Notes: a model not told the origin generated them from the sequence alone. A stretch of DNA of 64,000 bases from Colwellia polaris (GCF_002104515.1 NZ_NBOE01000001.1:248001-312000); one strand, 5' to 3'. Counted from the first letter of the stretch, positions 35,528-48,086 are shown. Numbers and translations are program-made.

Positions 35528-36181
35528 TTAATTTTTGCTTATTAAAACAGCTTGTTGAGCATCTATGAATTGGTTTTTATTCTTATTATTAAGATAGCTT
35601 AATTTCCCGTCAACTATTATTTGATCATTTATTTTTCCATGCTCGGCAAGGTAGAGTGCTTGTTTGCCCCAAACGTGTATCGGTCGCTGTATTTTAACCA
35701 GGTGATACTTGTGAGTAATAAGAGAAAAAATTTGCTGCTCAGACTCAACAGTTATTTCTGTTAACTCTTTGTTATGCTCGGTGGTTAGTACATTTATCTC
35801 AGAGGTTATTTTACCTGAGTAATGAATTTGATTAATAGATTGAGCGTAACCTTTTGGGAACGTTTGGGCGTAACTCGCGTGGATGATTTCACGATTATTT
35901 TTTTTACTATTAATTAAATAGCCTTGCACTAAAATAATGTCACCTTTTTCGGCAAATATAAGTGCACGTTCAACAATATCACCTATAACTTTGACCGTAT
36001 GATAACTTGTCCATTCTTTGAATTTATTAGTGGTTTTATCAAACCAACGACTATGTGTTGCTAGTGTGAACTCAGCGAAAGCAACCACAGGATTAGCCTG
36101 ATAGCGAATATCAGGCTTGTTTACTAAGTTGCCTAATAACGTTACGGTGCATAAATGGTTTTGAGGTAATTCAGTTAACAT
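35528..36181 (-). CDS. SSB-like protein with two OB folds
   Basis: The 217-aa protein starts like single-stranded DNA binding proteins: CTVTLLGNLVNKPDIRYQ then FAEFTLATHSRWFD, EWTSYHTVKVIGDIVERAL and GDIILVQGYL (residues 10-90). The second half (about 115-217) repeats an OB-type pattern (IHVWGKQALYLAEHGKIND). The usual acidic DDxxxPF tail of SSB is missing. It may be a paralogous SSB, distinct from the essential one, of unknown partner. It lies between the DUF3802-like gene and the propeller gene on the minus strand. Confidence 0.72.
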   Translation of the reverse strand: MLTELPQNHLCTVTLLGNLVNKPDIRYQANPVVAFAEFTLATHSRWFDKTTNKFKEWTSYHTVKVIGDIVERALIFAEKGDIILVQGYLINSKKNNREIIHASYAQTFPKGYAQSINQIHYSGKITSEINVLTTEHNKELTEITVESEQQIFSLITHKYHLVKIQRPIHVWGKQALYLAEHGKINDQIIVDGKLSYLNNKNKNQFIDAQQAVLISKN

Positions 36182-36223
36182 AGGTTACTTATGATAAAGG
36201 GGTTAATTGGTCGACAGTAAATG

Positions 36224-36565
36224 CTATTGATTAATTTCAGTATCAAATAAATTTTTAATTAAAATAGCAAATTCTTTGATAAAAGCTGATTGCTGAGCAG
36301 ATACTGGGCTATTGACCACACCAGACAAAATCTCTTGCAAGTCATAAACTATAACATCAATTTCTCGAATAATGGTATTACGTTGTTCAAAAGTTAAGCT
36401 TTCGTTTTGGCTGCATAAAGCCATAATCTGTTCGCTCATTTCCAGTTCAATAACTTCTAACACTGAATCACCAGTATTATCGATAGTTGAACTGTTTTCA
36501 AATAAGCTTAAATGCGCAGTTAGATATTCAATTATATGAATGTAACCATCTGTATGGGTTATCAT
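36224..36565 (-). CDS. DUF3802-like small protein
   Basis: The 113-aa protein begins MITHTDGYIHIIEYLTAHLS and is acidic and all helical, matching small DUF3802 proteins of Vibrionales and Alteromonadales in length and opening. No function is known. The start at 36565 is preferred over one at 36580 because the family begins with this Met. It is followed by the SSB-like gene after 42 nt. Confidence 0.6.
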   Translation of the reverse strand: MITHTDGYIHIIEYLTAHLSLFENSSTIDNTGDSVLEVIELEMSEQIMALCSQNESLTFEQRNTIIREIDVIVYDLQEILSGVVNSPVSAQQSAFIKEFAILIKNLFDTEINQ

Positions 36566-36724
36566 TGTTTTTTCTTTCATGCTTTATTCTTACGGTACTT
36601 TAATGTTGTTCATTAATACAAAACTGAAAAATGTCTATGCATTAAAAAATAATATATCAATATAGGTTAATGAAAATTGGCACCTATTACTAGGAAAGTA
36701 TAAGTGCCCTTGATAATTAAGCCA

Positions 36725-37522
36725 TTATGCAGCAGTGTTGGTACTTTCAAATATTTTGTCAGCAGATGCGGCAACAAAACCCGTGTAGAGCTCACCGTTT
36801 TCCATTGGGTAACGTTTGGCAAATTCGTAAAAACAGCTTGGAATAGCAACGGTTTTATCTGAAAACTCAACCATTACGTGATCTGCCATCGTAGAAGATT
36901 GTTCTAATTTTACGCCTTCATCACCTTTGATCTCGCCACCTGTGGTGTTGAGCTTAAACCCACCCGCTTTAACGGCTTCGTTTACAGCTTCTATAGAGTC
37001 GAAGTTGGCTAAGTGATTAATGCTTACTGTGAAATGGTTGGCACGGTAACCCCAAGCTGCTACCCAAGCGGCATATTCGCTTTCGCTAAGTAAGTCTAAG
37101 TATTCTTGATGGCTAACCTGCCAGTGTGTACCTGAGTATAAAAAGCTTTCTGCATTAATGGCAGCTTCTTCTATGCCAGCGACCATTTTTTCGATAATTG
37201 CTTGAACGCGAGGTGAAAACTCCTCCACTAACAATTCACTAATAAATACTTTAGGCAGGTTAGTGTCGGTATGCTCAAAGTGTTTTGCATAAAGCTTTTT
37301 AGCTTCGAAATGGTATTCACCACCTTCTTTGTAACCTAAGTTAAGTAAGTGTGCTGAGATTTTTTCGATATTAACTTTCGCAATATTAAATGTGCGGTAA
37401 GCAACATGATCATTGATGAGTTCTTCACCGTTGCTTAAAAGTTGGTGTACTTTATCTGCTGAAGGAGTAACTTCCAGATAGTTTTGCCATATGTTGTTAA
37501 ATAAATCTTTAACCGGTGTCAT
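36725..37522 (-). CDS. DUF1338 family protein (2-oxoadipate dioxygenase/decarboxylase superfamily)
   Basis: The 265-aa protein has NDHVAYRTFN (metal His, near residue 38), ESEYAAWVAAWGYRANHFTV (second His) and the C-terminal VMVEFSDK, the metal set of the DUF1338/HglS family related to YdcJ. Some members act on 2-oxoadipate in lysine breakdown; the substrate here is unknown, although its place after astD suggests a link with amino acid use. A terminator lies between astD and this gene, so it may have its own promoter. Confidence 0.82.
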   Translation of the reverse strand: MTPVKDLFNNIWQNYLEVTPSADKVHQLLSNGEELINDHVAYRTFNIAKVNIEKISAHLLNLGYKEGGEYHFEAKKLYAKHFEHTDTNLPKVFISELLVEEFSPRVQAIIEKMVAGIEEAAINAESFLYSGTHWQVSHQEYLDLLSESEYAAWVAAWGYRANHFTVSINHLANFDSIEAVNEAVKAGGFKLNTTGGEIKGDEGVKLEQSSTMADHVMVEFSDKTVAIPSCFYEFAKRYPMENGELYTGFVAASADKIFESTNTAA

Positions 37523-37687
37523 GTTAATTTCCTAAATACTTAAATAAAATTAGTGTCAATATCTCAAATTTACTGAGCGGTATATGTGGTTATTGAGTTA
37601 ATCTTTCAATAGTGTATTGAAGAAATTTTAAGCAAAGAACGATGAATAACCACTCAGGATGGGTGGCTATATTTGGTCGATATTTTT

Positions 37688-37717
37688 AAAAAAGCTGGGA
37701 CGGATCCCAGCTTTTTT
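37688..37717. terminator. Rho-independent terminator after astD
   Basis: AGCTGGGA (37693-37700) pairs with TCCCAGCT (37705-37712) around CGGA, with A and T runs on each side that extend the stem. It works on both strands and lies 40 nt after the astD stop. Confidence 0.9.
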
Positions 37718-37757
37718 TAATGGGCAGTAATGTTTCATTTCGGTGCGTTTGTACTGA

Positions 37758-39275
<1,518 letters not shown>

Positions 39276-39287
39276 TTATCTTACTGA

Positions 39288-40304
39288 TTAATTGGAAACT
39301 AGGCGTACCCAGTCTCCTTCTTTAACCATTAATGCATCGGCAACCGTTTGTGATAACACGACCTGTTTGGCGGTATCTCGTAGCAATATGGCGGCTTGTG
39401 TTGCTCTGAAATCAGCAACTTTGTCATTACAAATGATGTAGTTATTGTCGTTTGCAACGTCACCAATGATAACTTGACGCTTTTTGCTTAGACGTACTGT
39501 TTTCACCGATGCTGTTTGTGTTTCAACCGTTGGGCCGGCATCAAAAATATCAACATAACCGCGACGCGAGAAACCTTCTGCTTCAAGTAACCTTAAGGCA
39601 GGTACTGTTTTCGGGTGTACTTTGTTAATCACGCGTTGTGCATCTTTACTTAACAAGTTGACGTAAATTGGGTATTTAGGCATTAATTCAGCAATGAACT
39701 CTTTTTTACCTATCCCTGTAAGGTAATCAGCCGTAGGGAAATCGAGAGAGAAAAAGTGCTCTTCTAACCATTTCCAAAAAGGAGATTCGCCATTTTCATC
39801 TGAAACACCGCGCATTTCTGCAATAACAGTTTCTGCGAAACGTTCAGTATGCTCTGCCATAAATAGAAAACGAAAACGTGATAAAAAGCGTCCGTTACGG
39901 TTTTTACGGTGAGTTTCGCTCAAAAATAAGGTGCAGATTTCAGAAGCGCCTGTGTAGTCATTACACAAGGATAATGTTTCAACAGTGTTGTAAATATTAA
40001 GCTCACGAGAGCTGTGCACAACTTTACCTAAATGGTAATGATAAAATGCATCATCTAGACCAACAGCAGATTCAATACCACTTGTACCAACTACCGCGCC
40101 TGTTTCTGTATCTTCCATAACAAACAGGTAGCCTTCATTGCCAGGCTGTGAAACTATGCTTTTAAAAGACACTTCAGCGTGAGAAATGCGTTTTTTTAGT
40201 AGTTCTTCATTTACGGGCAGTGATGTAAAACCATGTCCTGACTCAACAGCAATACGATGCAATGCATCATAATCACTGCTTTGAATAGGGCGTATTATAA
40301 TCAT
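39288..40304 (-). CDS. astA: Arginine N-succinyltransferase
   Basis: The 338-aa protein has the AstA/AruF pattern: MIIIRPIQSSDYDALHRIA, GTSGIESAVG, YHLGKVVHSSRELN and EICTLFLSETHRKNRNGRFL with LLEAEGFSRRGYVDIFDAGP near the C terminus. It transfers succinyl from succinyl-CoA to arginine, the first step of the pathway. It lies 57 nt upstream of astD and 70 nt downstream of astC on the same strand. Confidence 0.96.
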   Translation of the reverse strand: MIIIRPIQSSDYDALHRIAVESGHGFTSLPVNEELLKKRISHAEVSFKSIVSQPGNEGYLFVMEDTETGAVVGTSGIESAVGLDDAFYHYHLGKVVHSSRELNIYNTVETLSLCNDYTGASEICTLFLSETHRKNRNGRFLSRFRFLFMAEHTERFAETVIAEMRGVSDENGESPFWKWLEEHFFSLDFPTADYLTGIGKKEFIAELMPKYPIYVNLLSKDAQRVINKVHPKTVPALRLLEAEGFSRRGYVDIFDAGPTVETQTASVKTVRLSKKRQVIIGDVANDNNYIICNDKVADFRATQAAILLRDTAKQVVLSQTVADALMVKEGDWVRLVSN

Positions 40305-40374
40305 AGAAAACTCTCAATGAGACGCTCAAATACCGGACTATTGTCAGGCTTTTGAGCGCTATTATATTGGAAAC

Positions 40375-41607
<1,233 letters not shown>

Positions 41608-41662
41608 TTAGGATATTGTAATTAATCATTGTTTTGCGATAGCTAACGCTAACAAAACTACA

Positions 41663-41693
41663 TGCATTAACGAGTGATGCATTATTAAATGCA
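41663..41693. promoter_or_regulatory. TGCAT palindrome cluster upstream of astC
   Basis: TGCAT-tattaa-ATGCA (41678-41693) is a perfect interrupted palindrome, with another TGCATTA at 41663-41669. It lies 75-105 bp upstream of the astC start and may be an operator. It has a 6-bp centre and not the TGAAT-N4-ATTCA form of ArgR boxes, so I do not assign it to ArgR. The rest of the 454-bp gap 41590-42043 is AT-rich, with no gene. Confidence 0.35.
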
Positions 41694-42043
41694 CGACAAA
41701 TTAAAAATAGGCACGGATTATGACAGAAAAAACAGGTATTGTCTTGTCAAAATGCGCTGAAGCCCTTATAAAATAAAGGCCTCTCCGTTTTTATTCATTT
41801 TTATTGCATAACTATATTTGCGTTTTTTTTGCACTCTATGGCTAGTTATTAGCGTTTTATGTCAGCTTAGCAGATCTGTAAATACTTATGATATTTCATA
41901 ATTAATCAAAAATAATTTGGCGATTGAGGCTTTTTTAGTGATTTTATCGCTATTTTTTTGATATTTAACCGAAGAATAGTCGATATAAGGCAATATATAT
42001 TGGTAAAGATGTGTTTGAGTAATGAGGAAAAGAGCAGTAAAGG

Positions 42044-43084
42044 TTAATTAAAAATTAATTTAATATGATCAATATCGCTTTTCTTTAGTAAGCTAATGTC
42101 AGTTTTTGTTAAGCGCCCAGCCATTAATAATGTTTTTGCTTCTTCAGTACTTATAAGGTCTTCTTTAGCTAAACTTCTAAAGGCAACATAAGCTTTGGCT
42201 TTGGTGACTAATTTTGCAATTGGACACATATGCTTTATGTCTGTCGCATAAGCAAGATCGAATAAAGGCTCTGTAATTTGTAGGCGATCAAAGCGCATAA
42301 GCTCAACCATATCTGCCGCTACTTTACTGCTGCGCTCTAGTAATTGTTCAAGTAATAAATCAGGCGCTGTATCAAGTGTTACTAATACGTCATGTAGCTT
42401 TTTATCTTTATTGTCGTATGCGGCACGTAAGTCTTTATTATACAGATCGCTATAGGCATCTAAAAAGCCGCGAGTTACGGCTAATAATCCTAAGTTACTG
42501 AGCATGCCTGCAGTAAATGCTGTGAACTCATCTAACCCTTCTTCTTTGGCTAAACGCTGAGATGCCAGTGCAATTGATAAACTATCGTTCCACAATTTTC
42601 GCTTCATTAACGGATAAGGGGAGGTACTTGTGGGCAACCAGTGTTTTAGCATAAATGTGGGCATGACTAACTTTAGGTTATCTAAGCCTACATAGCTTAA
42701 GGCTAAACTTGGCTCAGTTACCTGTATGTCTGAACGTTTGCGATACTGAGGCTTATTAACCAAATTAATTAATTCATTACAAAGCCAGGGAAGTGACTTA
42801 GCCAAAGGAGTAATGCGGTTAATACTCGCTGCTTTTACCGCTAATATTTCCATAATAGAAGGTGCAGCATCTTCAATTTTTAGTACATTGGTGTAAAGGT
42901 TTTCTTTATTATCAAACACTTTATTTACTTGGTTATTAACACGTTTATAAAACTTGTTTTTAACTTGTGTTTTAAAGTGTTCTTCACCGTGTGCTTGTAT
43001 AATTTTATTTTTGTTTGCTTCTTCTTCAATCGCTAATAACTCACGCCTGCGATTAAACTGTTCACTGTCTTGATGCTTAGTCAT
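42044..43084 (-). CDS. HDOD domain protein
   Basis: The 346-aa protein has an N-terminal basic helical part (about 1-70) and a domain with FTAGMLSNLGLLAVTRGF and related repeats, as in HDOD proteins, which resemble HD phosphohydrolases but lack most metal ligands. They act in signal transduction, often with cyclic di-GMP systems. The start is uncertain: ATG at 43084 opens a hydrophilic N terminus of usual type; ATG at 43189 adds 35 residues. Neither has a ribosome site. It lies between astC and pabA, on the minus strand. Confidence 0.72.
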   Translation of the reverse strand: MTKHQDSEQFNRRRELLAIEEEANKNKIIQAHGEEHFKTQVKNKFYKRVNNQVNKVFDNKENLYTNVLKIEDAAPSIMEILAVKAASINRITPLAKSLPWLCNELINLVNKPQYRKRSDIQVTEPSLALSYVGLDNLKLVMPTFMLKHWLPTSTSPYPLMKRKLWNDSLSIALASQRLAKEEGLDEFTAFTAGMLSNLGLLAVTRGFLDAYSDLYNKDLRAAYDNKDKKLHDVLVTLDTAPDLLLEQLLERSSKVAADMVELMRFDRLQITEPLFDLAYATDIKHMCPIAKLVTKAKAYVAFRSLAKEDLISTEEAKTLLMAGRLTKTDISLLKKSDIDHIKLIFN

Positions 43085-43265
43085 ATTGATTTTGCCATTT
43101 TTTTGATTGGCAAAATCCTTACTTATCGCAAGACTTAACACGCGATTGTAAATAGGTAAGACTAATTTGTTATTTTCAAAAATATGCATCAGAACTTCAT
43201 TGTTAGTTATGTGTGAACAATCGATAAATAAGACATTAGCTAGGTTATCGACCTGTTGTTATATT

Positions 43266-43874
43266 TCATGAGGTTAAAATATTATCATCTATATGATTGG
43301 CGTATTGGTCAATAAAATTTTGTAATAATTGATGGCCTTGCTCTGTTAAAACAGACTCAGGATGAAATTGTACGCTAGCAATAGCTAATGTTTTGTGCTG
43401 TAAAGCCATGATTTCTTGTTGACCATTTTCGGTGATCCAAGCAGTTACTTCGAGGTCATTAGGTAAAGAATTTTTATCAACAATTAACGAATGATATCGG
43501 GTAACGGTTAATGGTTGTTTTAACGCATGAAACAAACCTTGCTCATTATGGCTAATCAAACTGGTTTTACCGTGCATGACTTTATTTGCTTTAATAACTT
43601 TTGCACCGAAATGTTGGGCAATACATTGGTGCCCTAAGCAAACACCTAATATGGCAATGCGGCCTTTAAACTTTTCGATAATCGCCAAAGATAAACCTGC
43701 CGCGTTTGGATCGCAAGGCCCTGGAGAAATCACAATATATTGTGGTGCTAATGATTCAATATCGGCTAAGTTGATTTCATCATTTCGACATACCTTAACC
43801 TCTTGTCCTAATGCCTGAAAATAATGCACTAAGTTAAAGGTAAAAGAGTCGTAATTGTCGATCATTAATAACAA
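43266..43874 (-). CDS. pabA: Aminodeoxychorismate/anthranilate synthase glutamine amidotransferase subunit
   Basis: The 202-aa class I glutamine amidotransferase starts [18 protein letters not shown] and has the nucleophile Cys79 in [12 protein letters not shown] and the His-Glu pair in [14 protein letters not shown]. PabA gives ammonia to PabB for aminodeoxychorismate in folate synthesis. TrpG has the same fold and many bacteria use one for both; no trp genes are adjacent, so pabA is favoured. It stands alone on the minus strand. Confidence 0.9.
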   Translation of the reverse strand: MLLMIDNYDSFTFNLVHYFQALGQEVKVCRNDEINLADIESLAPQYIVISPGPCDPNAAGLSLAIIEKFKGRIAILGVCLGHQCIAQHFGAKVIKANKVMHGKTSLISHNEQGLFHALKQPLTVTRYHSLIVDKNSLPNDLEVTAWITENGQQEIMALQHKTLAIASVQFHPESVLTEQGHQLLQNFIDQYANHIDDNILTS

Positions 43875-43998
43875 AAAAACACCTGCATAAAAGTAAATCG
43901 TAACGCGGGCGTTATTCTAATCTTTTATTGTTAGCCATTCTACCTTTAGTGGCTCTAATAGGAATTGTTAGCATCTTGATTTAGCGACGCTGGATTTA

Positions 43999-45042
43999 TT
44001 ATAGGCTGAACCTTTTGTAGAATGCGGTTAACTGTTGCAGAGCCTGTTCTGAGGGAATTAACCTGAAGTTGATTTTTTCACCAGGGCGCATTTGGCTTAA
44101 GCGAAATAAGTCTGTTTGAATTATAGTGCCTAAAACTGGATAGCCGCCCATGGTTTGTCGCTCTTTCATTAATACGATGGGTTGTTCGTTTTCAGGAAAT
44201 TGCACCATCCCATAAGTAACGGGCATTGATAGCAAACAATGGCTTCGCAATTGTCTTGAAAGTAGTGGCTCGGTAGCTGCTGGCTTTTGTAAATGGGTAA
44301 CGCTCAGACGATACCCCATGCGATTACTATCAGGTAAAACACTATATTCTGTGTTTAAAAATTTTTGTTGCTGTTTATGGCCCATTGCTAGAAATAAACT
44401 GCTGGGTATCATACGAATGGTGAGTTCTTTTTGAGAATAAAATAGTGCTGGTAGGGCAGTTGGCGTGTTTGAAGCCAATAGTTTATCTACTTTATTCTCA
44501 GAAGGCTCAGTTAATATTTTAGCTTGTGGTGTAAAAAATAATTTGCTGCCAACAGTTAATTTTTCTCCCATAAAGCCCAAGGCCATTTCATTTATTGTTT
44601 GTGCATAGCTGCCTAGCCAAGGCTGTTGTGTTGGTTCACAAGTAAAACCTCCGAATACAGCAAGGTAACTATGCAAACCCGCTTTTGGCATTGCCAAGTC
44701 AAGTATATCACCAGCTTGTAGATGAAAACGTTGCCAAGGTTTAATTGCAACATGGTTTATTTTAGCTTGGCAATCAGCACCTGTTATCGCAATGGTACAG
44801 GCAGATTTGGCTTCAAAACTTATTTGACCTAGGGTAATTTCGATTGCCGCACAGCGACTTTGTTCAAGCGAAATATCATTAGCCATTAATGGCTCGCTAA
44901 TCAATTTGTTGGCACTCAGAAAAGCAAATTCATCGGCGGCGCCACTGGCACTAAAACCTAAATGTTGGGCATTCAGGCGGCCAAGATCTTGAATACTTGC
45001 CTGACCATTGATACTGATAATTTCCAGGTGATGTTGGCTCAT
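43999..45042 (-). CDS. pxpC: 5-oxoprolinase subunit PxpC
   Basis: The 347-aa protein has the allophanate hydrolase subunit 2-like fold (biotin-dependent carboxyltransferase family) with QDLGRLNAQHLGFSASGAAD and RMGYRLSVTH, and MKERQTMGGYPVLGTI near the C terminus. With PxpA and PxpB it forms ATP-dependent 5-oxoprolinase, which opens pyroglutamate to glutamate. Start and pxpB stop overlap in ATGA, so the two are coupled. Confidence 0.93.
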   Translation of the reverse strand: MSQHHLEIISINGQASIQDLGRLNAQHLGFSASGAADEFAFLSANKLISEPLMANDISLEQSRCAAIEITLGQISFEAKSACTIAITGADCQAKINHVAIKPWQRFHLQAGDILDLAMPKAGLHSYLAVFGGFTCEPTQQPWLGSYAQTINEMALGFMGEKLTVGSKLFFTPQAKILTEPSENKVDKLLASNTPTALPALFYSQKELTIRMIPSSLFLAMGHKQQQKFLNTEYSVLPDSNRMGYRLSVTHLQKPAATEPLLSRQLRSHCLLSMPVTYGMVQFPENEQPIVLMKERQTMGGYPVLGTIIQTDLFRLSQMRPGEKINFRLIPSEQALQQLTAFYKRFSL

Positions 45043-45827
45043 GAATTTATACCTTGTTTTAGCGCAATAAATTCAGCTTGAGTAATGGCATAAAACTTTA
45101 CATTCTGTCCAACGTTGATGGTGGCATTAAATTCACCATTTATGCTTGAAAACATAGGTAATGGTGTTTGACCAATAATGTGCCAGCCGCCGGGGCTTTC
45201 AATCGGGTAAATAGCACTTTGCTGCTCAGCAATGGCAACGGCGCCTTGAGGCACTTTTAAACGTGGCGAAGACTTTCTCGGTAAATGAAGTGCTGTCGGT
45301 AAGCTAGCGAGGTAACAAAAGCCCGGTGTAAAACCTAAGGCGTAGCCATGATAAGTTTGAGCACTGTGCTGTTTAATAACCTCGTCCACCGACATGTTAC
45401 AGCGCTGTGCAACATCCGCTAGATCCCATTGTTGCTCTGTATCATAGTAAACAGGGATATTTATACAGTCATCATTTTGTTGACTTAGTTCTTTAATTAC
45501 TGGTTTGTTATCACGACTCTTTACTTGGTTTTGTAAGTTATTTTGCTGATGTTTGGCTAGAGCCCTAATTTTATCAATAAGCTGAGCACTGGTGGTTAAT
45601 TGCAAGTTGAAATAAACCATTAAGCAATGATAACTCGCTACCGACTCTACAATCAGCGCATTTAATTGCTGGGTAATAATTTTTTGAAAGGCGATAATTT
45701 CATTATGTTGTGACAGTGATATTTTTGCTTGCCAGCTAAGTAACAACGCATTTTCCGCGACTACTTCAATGGCAATTTCGGTGTTATGCACTTCTAAAAT
45801 TTCAGTACTTTGTGACGCATTTTTCAT
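45039..45827 (-). CDS. pxpB: 5-oxoprolinase subunit PxpB
   Basis: The 262-aa protein has the allophanate hydrolase subunit 1-like (KipI) fold with HQTYHGYALGFTPGFCYL-like YHGYALGFTPGFCYL, LPRKSSPRLKVPQGAVAIA and QSAIYPIESPGGWHIIGQTP, all diagnostic. It is longer than usual by an insertion near residues 95-120 (KSRDNKPVIKELSQQ). Partner of PxpC, with a 4-nt overlap. It lies 50 nt after pxpA. Confidence 0.94.
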   Translation of the reverse strand: MKNASQSTEILEVHNTEIAIEVVAENALLLSWQAKISLSQHNEIIAFQKIITQQLNALIVESVASYHCLMVYFNLQLTTSAQLIDKIRALAKHQQNNLQNQVKSRDNKPVIKELSQQNDDCINIPVYYDTEQQWDLADVAQRCNMSVDEVIKQHSAQTYHGYALGFTPGFCYLASLPTALHLPRKSSPRLKVPQGAVAIAEQQSAIYPIESPGGWHIIGQTPLPMFSSINGEFNATINVGQNVKFYAITQAEFIALKQGINS

Positions 45828-45877
45828 TATATTATGACTTATATTTTTTATCTTCTAACTGCTTGTTACGCCTATAT

Positions 45878-46621
45878 TTATGCATTTTTTTGCGTATCAA
45901 TAGTTGCTCGCAAAGCTTTGATCATCGCCAAGGCATTGGGTGTATCGCCATGAACACATAATGCATCAATATGGAATTGTAAGGGCTTTTGGTTAACGCT
46001 GAGTAAAGGCTTATTGTTAAGCAAACTTTTACAACGGCTAACGACATCTTGATTGTTACTTAATACCGCTCCAGCTGTTGAGCGAGGTACTAACAAGCCG
46101 CTATCGAGATAGGCGCGATCTGCAAAGGCTTCATAATAGAGTGCAATATGATGTTTTTTGGCTACTTGATCAAACTTCTCGATGTCGCTAATTGCTTGTA
46201 TCATTAAAGATAGTGTTTGATTCGTTTTTTGATTTAATTGCGCGATAGCGATACACAAATTTTCAAACAACGCTAGGTCTTGCATCATATCGTTATACAA
46301 AGCGCCATGCGGTTTTACATAGGAAAGTTGAGCATTTTCGGCTGAACACAGAGCTTGTAAAGCACCTATTTGATATTGCACATTGGCGATTAATTCGCTT
46401 TGAGATAAGTGCATTGATTGACGGCCAAAATTTTCCACATCGGGATAACTTGGGTGTGCGCCAATAATTACCTGATATTGTTTTGCTAGTTTAATGGTTT
46501 TTTTGATCGTTAAAGGGTCTGAGCCGTGAAATCCACATGCGATATTCGCCATATCAATTAAAGGCATAATATCGGCATCGTTATTTTCTTTAAACTCGCC
46601 TAAATCACAATTTAATTTCAT
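45878..46621 (-). CDS. pxpA: 5-oxoprolinase subunit PxpA
   Basis: The 247-aa LamB/YcsF protein starts MKLNCDLGEFKEN, with ANIACGFHGSDP, IGAHPSYPDVENFGRQ, YVKPHGALYNDM and CVHGDTPNALAM, all typical. It is the catalytic partner of PxpBC for pyroglutamate. It is 14 nt after the MOSC-ferredoxin gene, same strand, so one operon: MOSC-pxpA-pxpB-pxpC. Confidence 0.95.
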   Translation of the reverse strand: MKLNCDLGEFKENNDADIMPLIDMANIACGFHGSDPLTIKKTIKLAKQYQVIIGAHPSYPDVENFGRQSMHLSQSELIANVQYQIGALQALCSAENAQLSYVKPHGALYNDMMQDLALFENLCIAIAQLNQKTNQTLSLMIQAISDIEKFDQVAKKHHIALYYEAFADRAYLDSGLLVPRSTAGAVLSNNQDVVSRCKSLLNNKPLLSVNQKPLQFHIDALCVHGDTPNALAMIKALRATIDTQKNA

Positions 46622-46635
46622 GATATCTCCCCTTA

Positions 46636-47844
46636 TTAATCATCAGCAATATGTCGACGCTGCCTTGCCGGGTGACTTATCACCACATCAGTAAGGGGAG
46701 TACTGCAACAACTTAAGATATAACCTTGTTGTTGTTCTTGGTCAGATAAGCCGTCTTGACAAGTTTGCTCTACTTCACCTTGCTCTAACATTACCTTGCA
46801 GCTGCCACACATGCCAGCTCGGCAAGAGTATGGCAGTATTAAACCTGCATCTTCGCCTTGCTCAAGCAATGTTTGGGTATTATTTCCAGTAATGGTTTTA
46901 TTAAAGCTACTGAATGTTAGTACGGGTTTACTCGTTTTCGTGCTCAAGACTGTTTCCTTTTCCAATGTGGGCTTTATGTCATTTGAAGTGGGGTTAACCG
47001 ATGACTTATTACTGAGCGTAAAAGTAGGGGCTGTTTGGCGTTTTATTACTTCAACCTGATCCCCCTGTTTTATTTGGCCTTGATTAAGTGCTACTAAATT
47101 TTGCCCAAATAAAATATCACCATTAGCTAATTGGCGAAAATTTTTGAGTGTTTTTAAAGGCTCTTGTTGTGGACTTTTTTCACCTGTTTCAGGGTTCACT
47201 GTGGTGAAAACACATCGAGTGCAAGGTTTCGTTATTTCAAACTCTACTTCACCAATGCGAATATGCTGCCAAGTATCTTCAGCAAAAGCTTCACAGTTAT
47301 TCACAACAATATTGGCTCGAAATTGTGCCATCGAAATTTTATGCGTTTCAGGCTTATATCGACTATTTAAATTATCCAGTGATGCTTGTGAGATCAGCAG
47401 TAAAGGGTAGCCATCTGCAAATCCAACTTGGCTATTTTTGTTTTTTACGAAACGCTGAGAGTCGGCGCCAAAAAACAATAATTGGCAAGGTTGTTTGAGA
47501 TAACGCGTAAACCACAGATTAATGTTGTTATTACATTGCTGTGCATTAATGGTGTCTTGCCACACAGTTACAGCAATATAGTTTTGGCTAAGTTGCTGGT
47601 ATTCGATCAATAAAGCTGGCATATCTGGTGCCGTGATCATAATACCCTTTGCCGTTAAGTTTGCCTGAATTAAGCACAAACTAGGGTGCGTGCGTGCGGT
47701 GATAAACTCACCTTTATCGTTAGCAACAATAAAACGCCGGTCACAAGCTAAACCAAGTTCTTCAACCCAGCTATTTGACAACTCAATACCAGCACTAGAT
47801 TTAATAGGATAAATATTGATATTTTGTAGGATGGCTTGGCTCAT
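46636..47844 (-). CDS. MOSC domain protein with C-terminal 2Fe-2S ferredoxin (YcbX type)
   Basis: The 402-aa protein starts MSQAILQNINIYPIKSSAGI, the MOSC N-terminal domain, followed by the MOSC domain with FEITKPCTRCVFTTVNPETG (Cys for molybdenum cofactor) and, after a linker (about 265-315), a plant-type ferredoxin PYSCRAGMCGSCKVML with a distal Cys in EQTCQDGLSD. YcbX reduces N-hydroxylated compounds using a molybdenum cofactor and electrons passed through the ferredoxin. The start at 47844 has AAGGGAG upstream. Heading the pxp operon is unusual. Confidence 0.92.
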   Translation of the reverse strand: MSQAILQNINIYPIKSSAGIELSNSWVEELGLACDRRFIVANDKGEFITARTHPSLCLIQANLTAKGIMITAPDMPALLIEYQQLSQNYIAVTVWQDTINAQQCNNNINLWFTRYLKQPCQLLFFGADSQRFVKNKNSQVGFADGYPLLLISQASLDNLNSRYKPETHKISMAQFRANIVVNNCEAFAEDTWQHIRIGEVEFEITKPCTRCVFTTVNPETGEKSPQQEPLKTLKNFRQLANGDILFGQNLVALNQGQIKQGDQVEVIKRQTAPTFTLSNKSSVNPTSNDIKPTLEKETVLSTKTSKPVLTFSSFNKTITGNNTQTLLEQGEDAGLILPYSCRAGMCGSCKVMLEQGEVEQTCQDGLSDQEQQQGYILSCCSTPLTDVVISHPARQRRHIADD

Positions 47845-48086
47845 GAGCTCCCTTAATACTTTTAATGATAAGGTTAATGGTAACGTTAATTTAGAGAATG
47901 ATGAACTTAACTTTTCCAATTAAGCCATTCATATTGCGATAAGTGTTAATGCCCTTGATAGTGGGCAAAATGCCATGATTTTGCAATATGTATTTTCGTT
48001 AGATTAAGGTATATTGAGCCCATTGTGATTTAAACCTTAGCGCTAACGAGCAAAAGTTGTGTTAGTGCTAATAAAAATGGGCTTTT

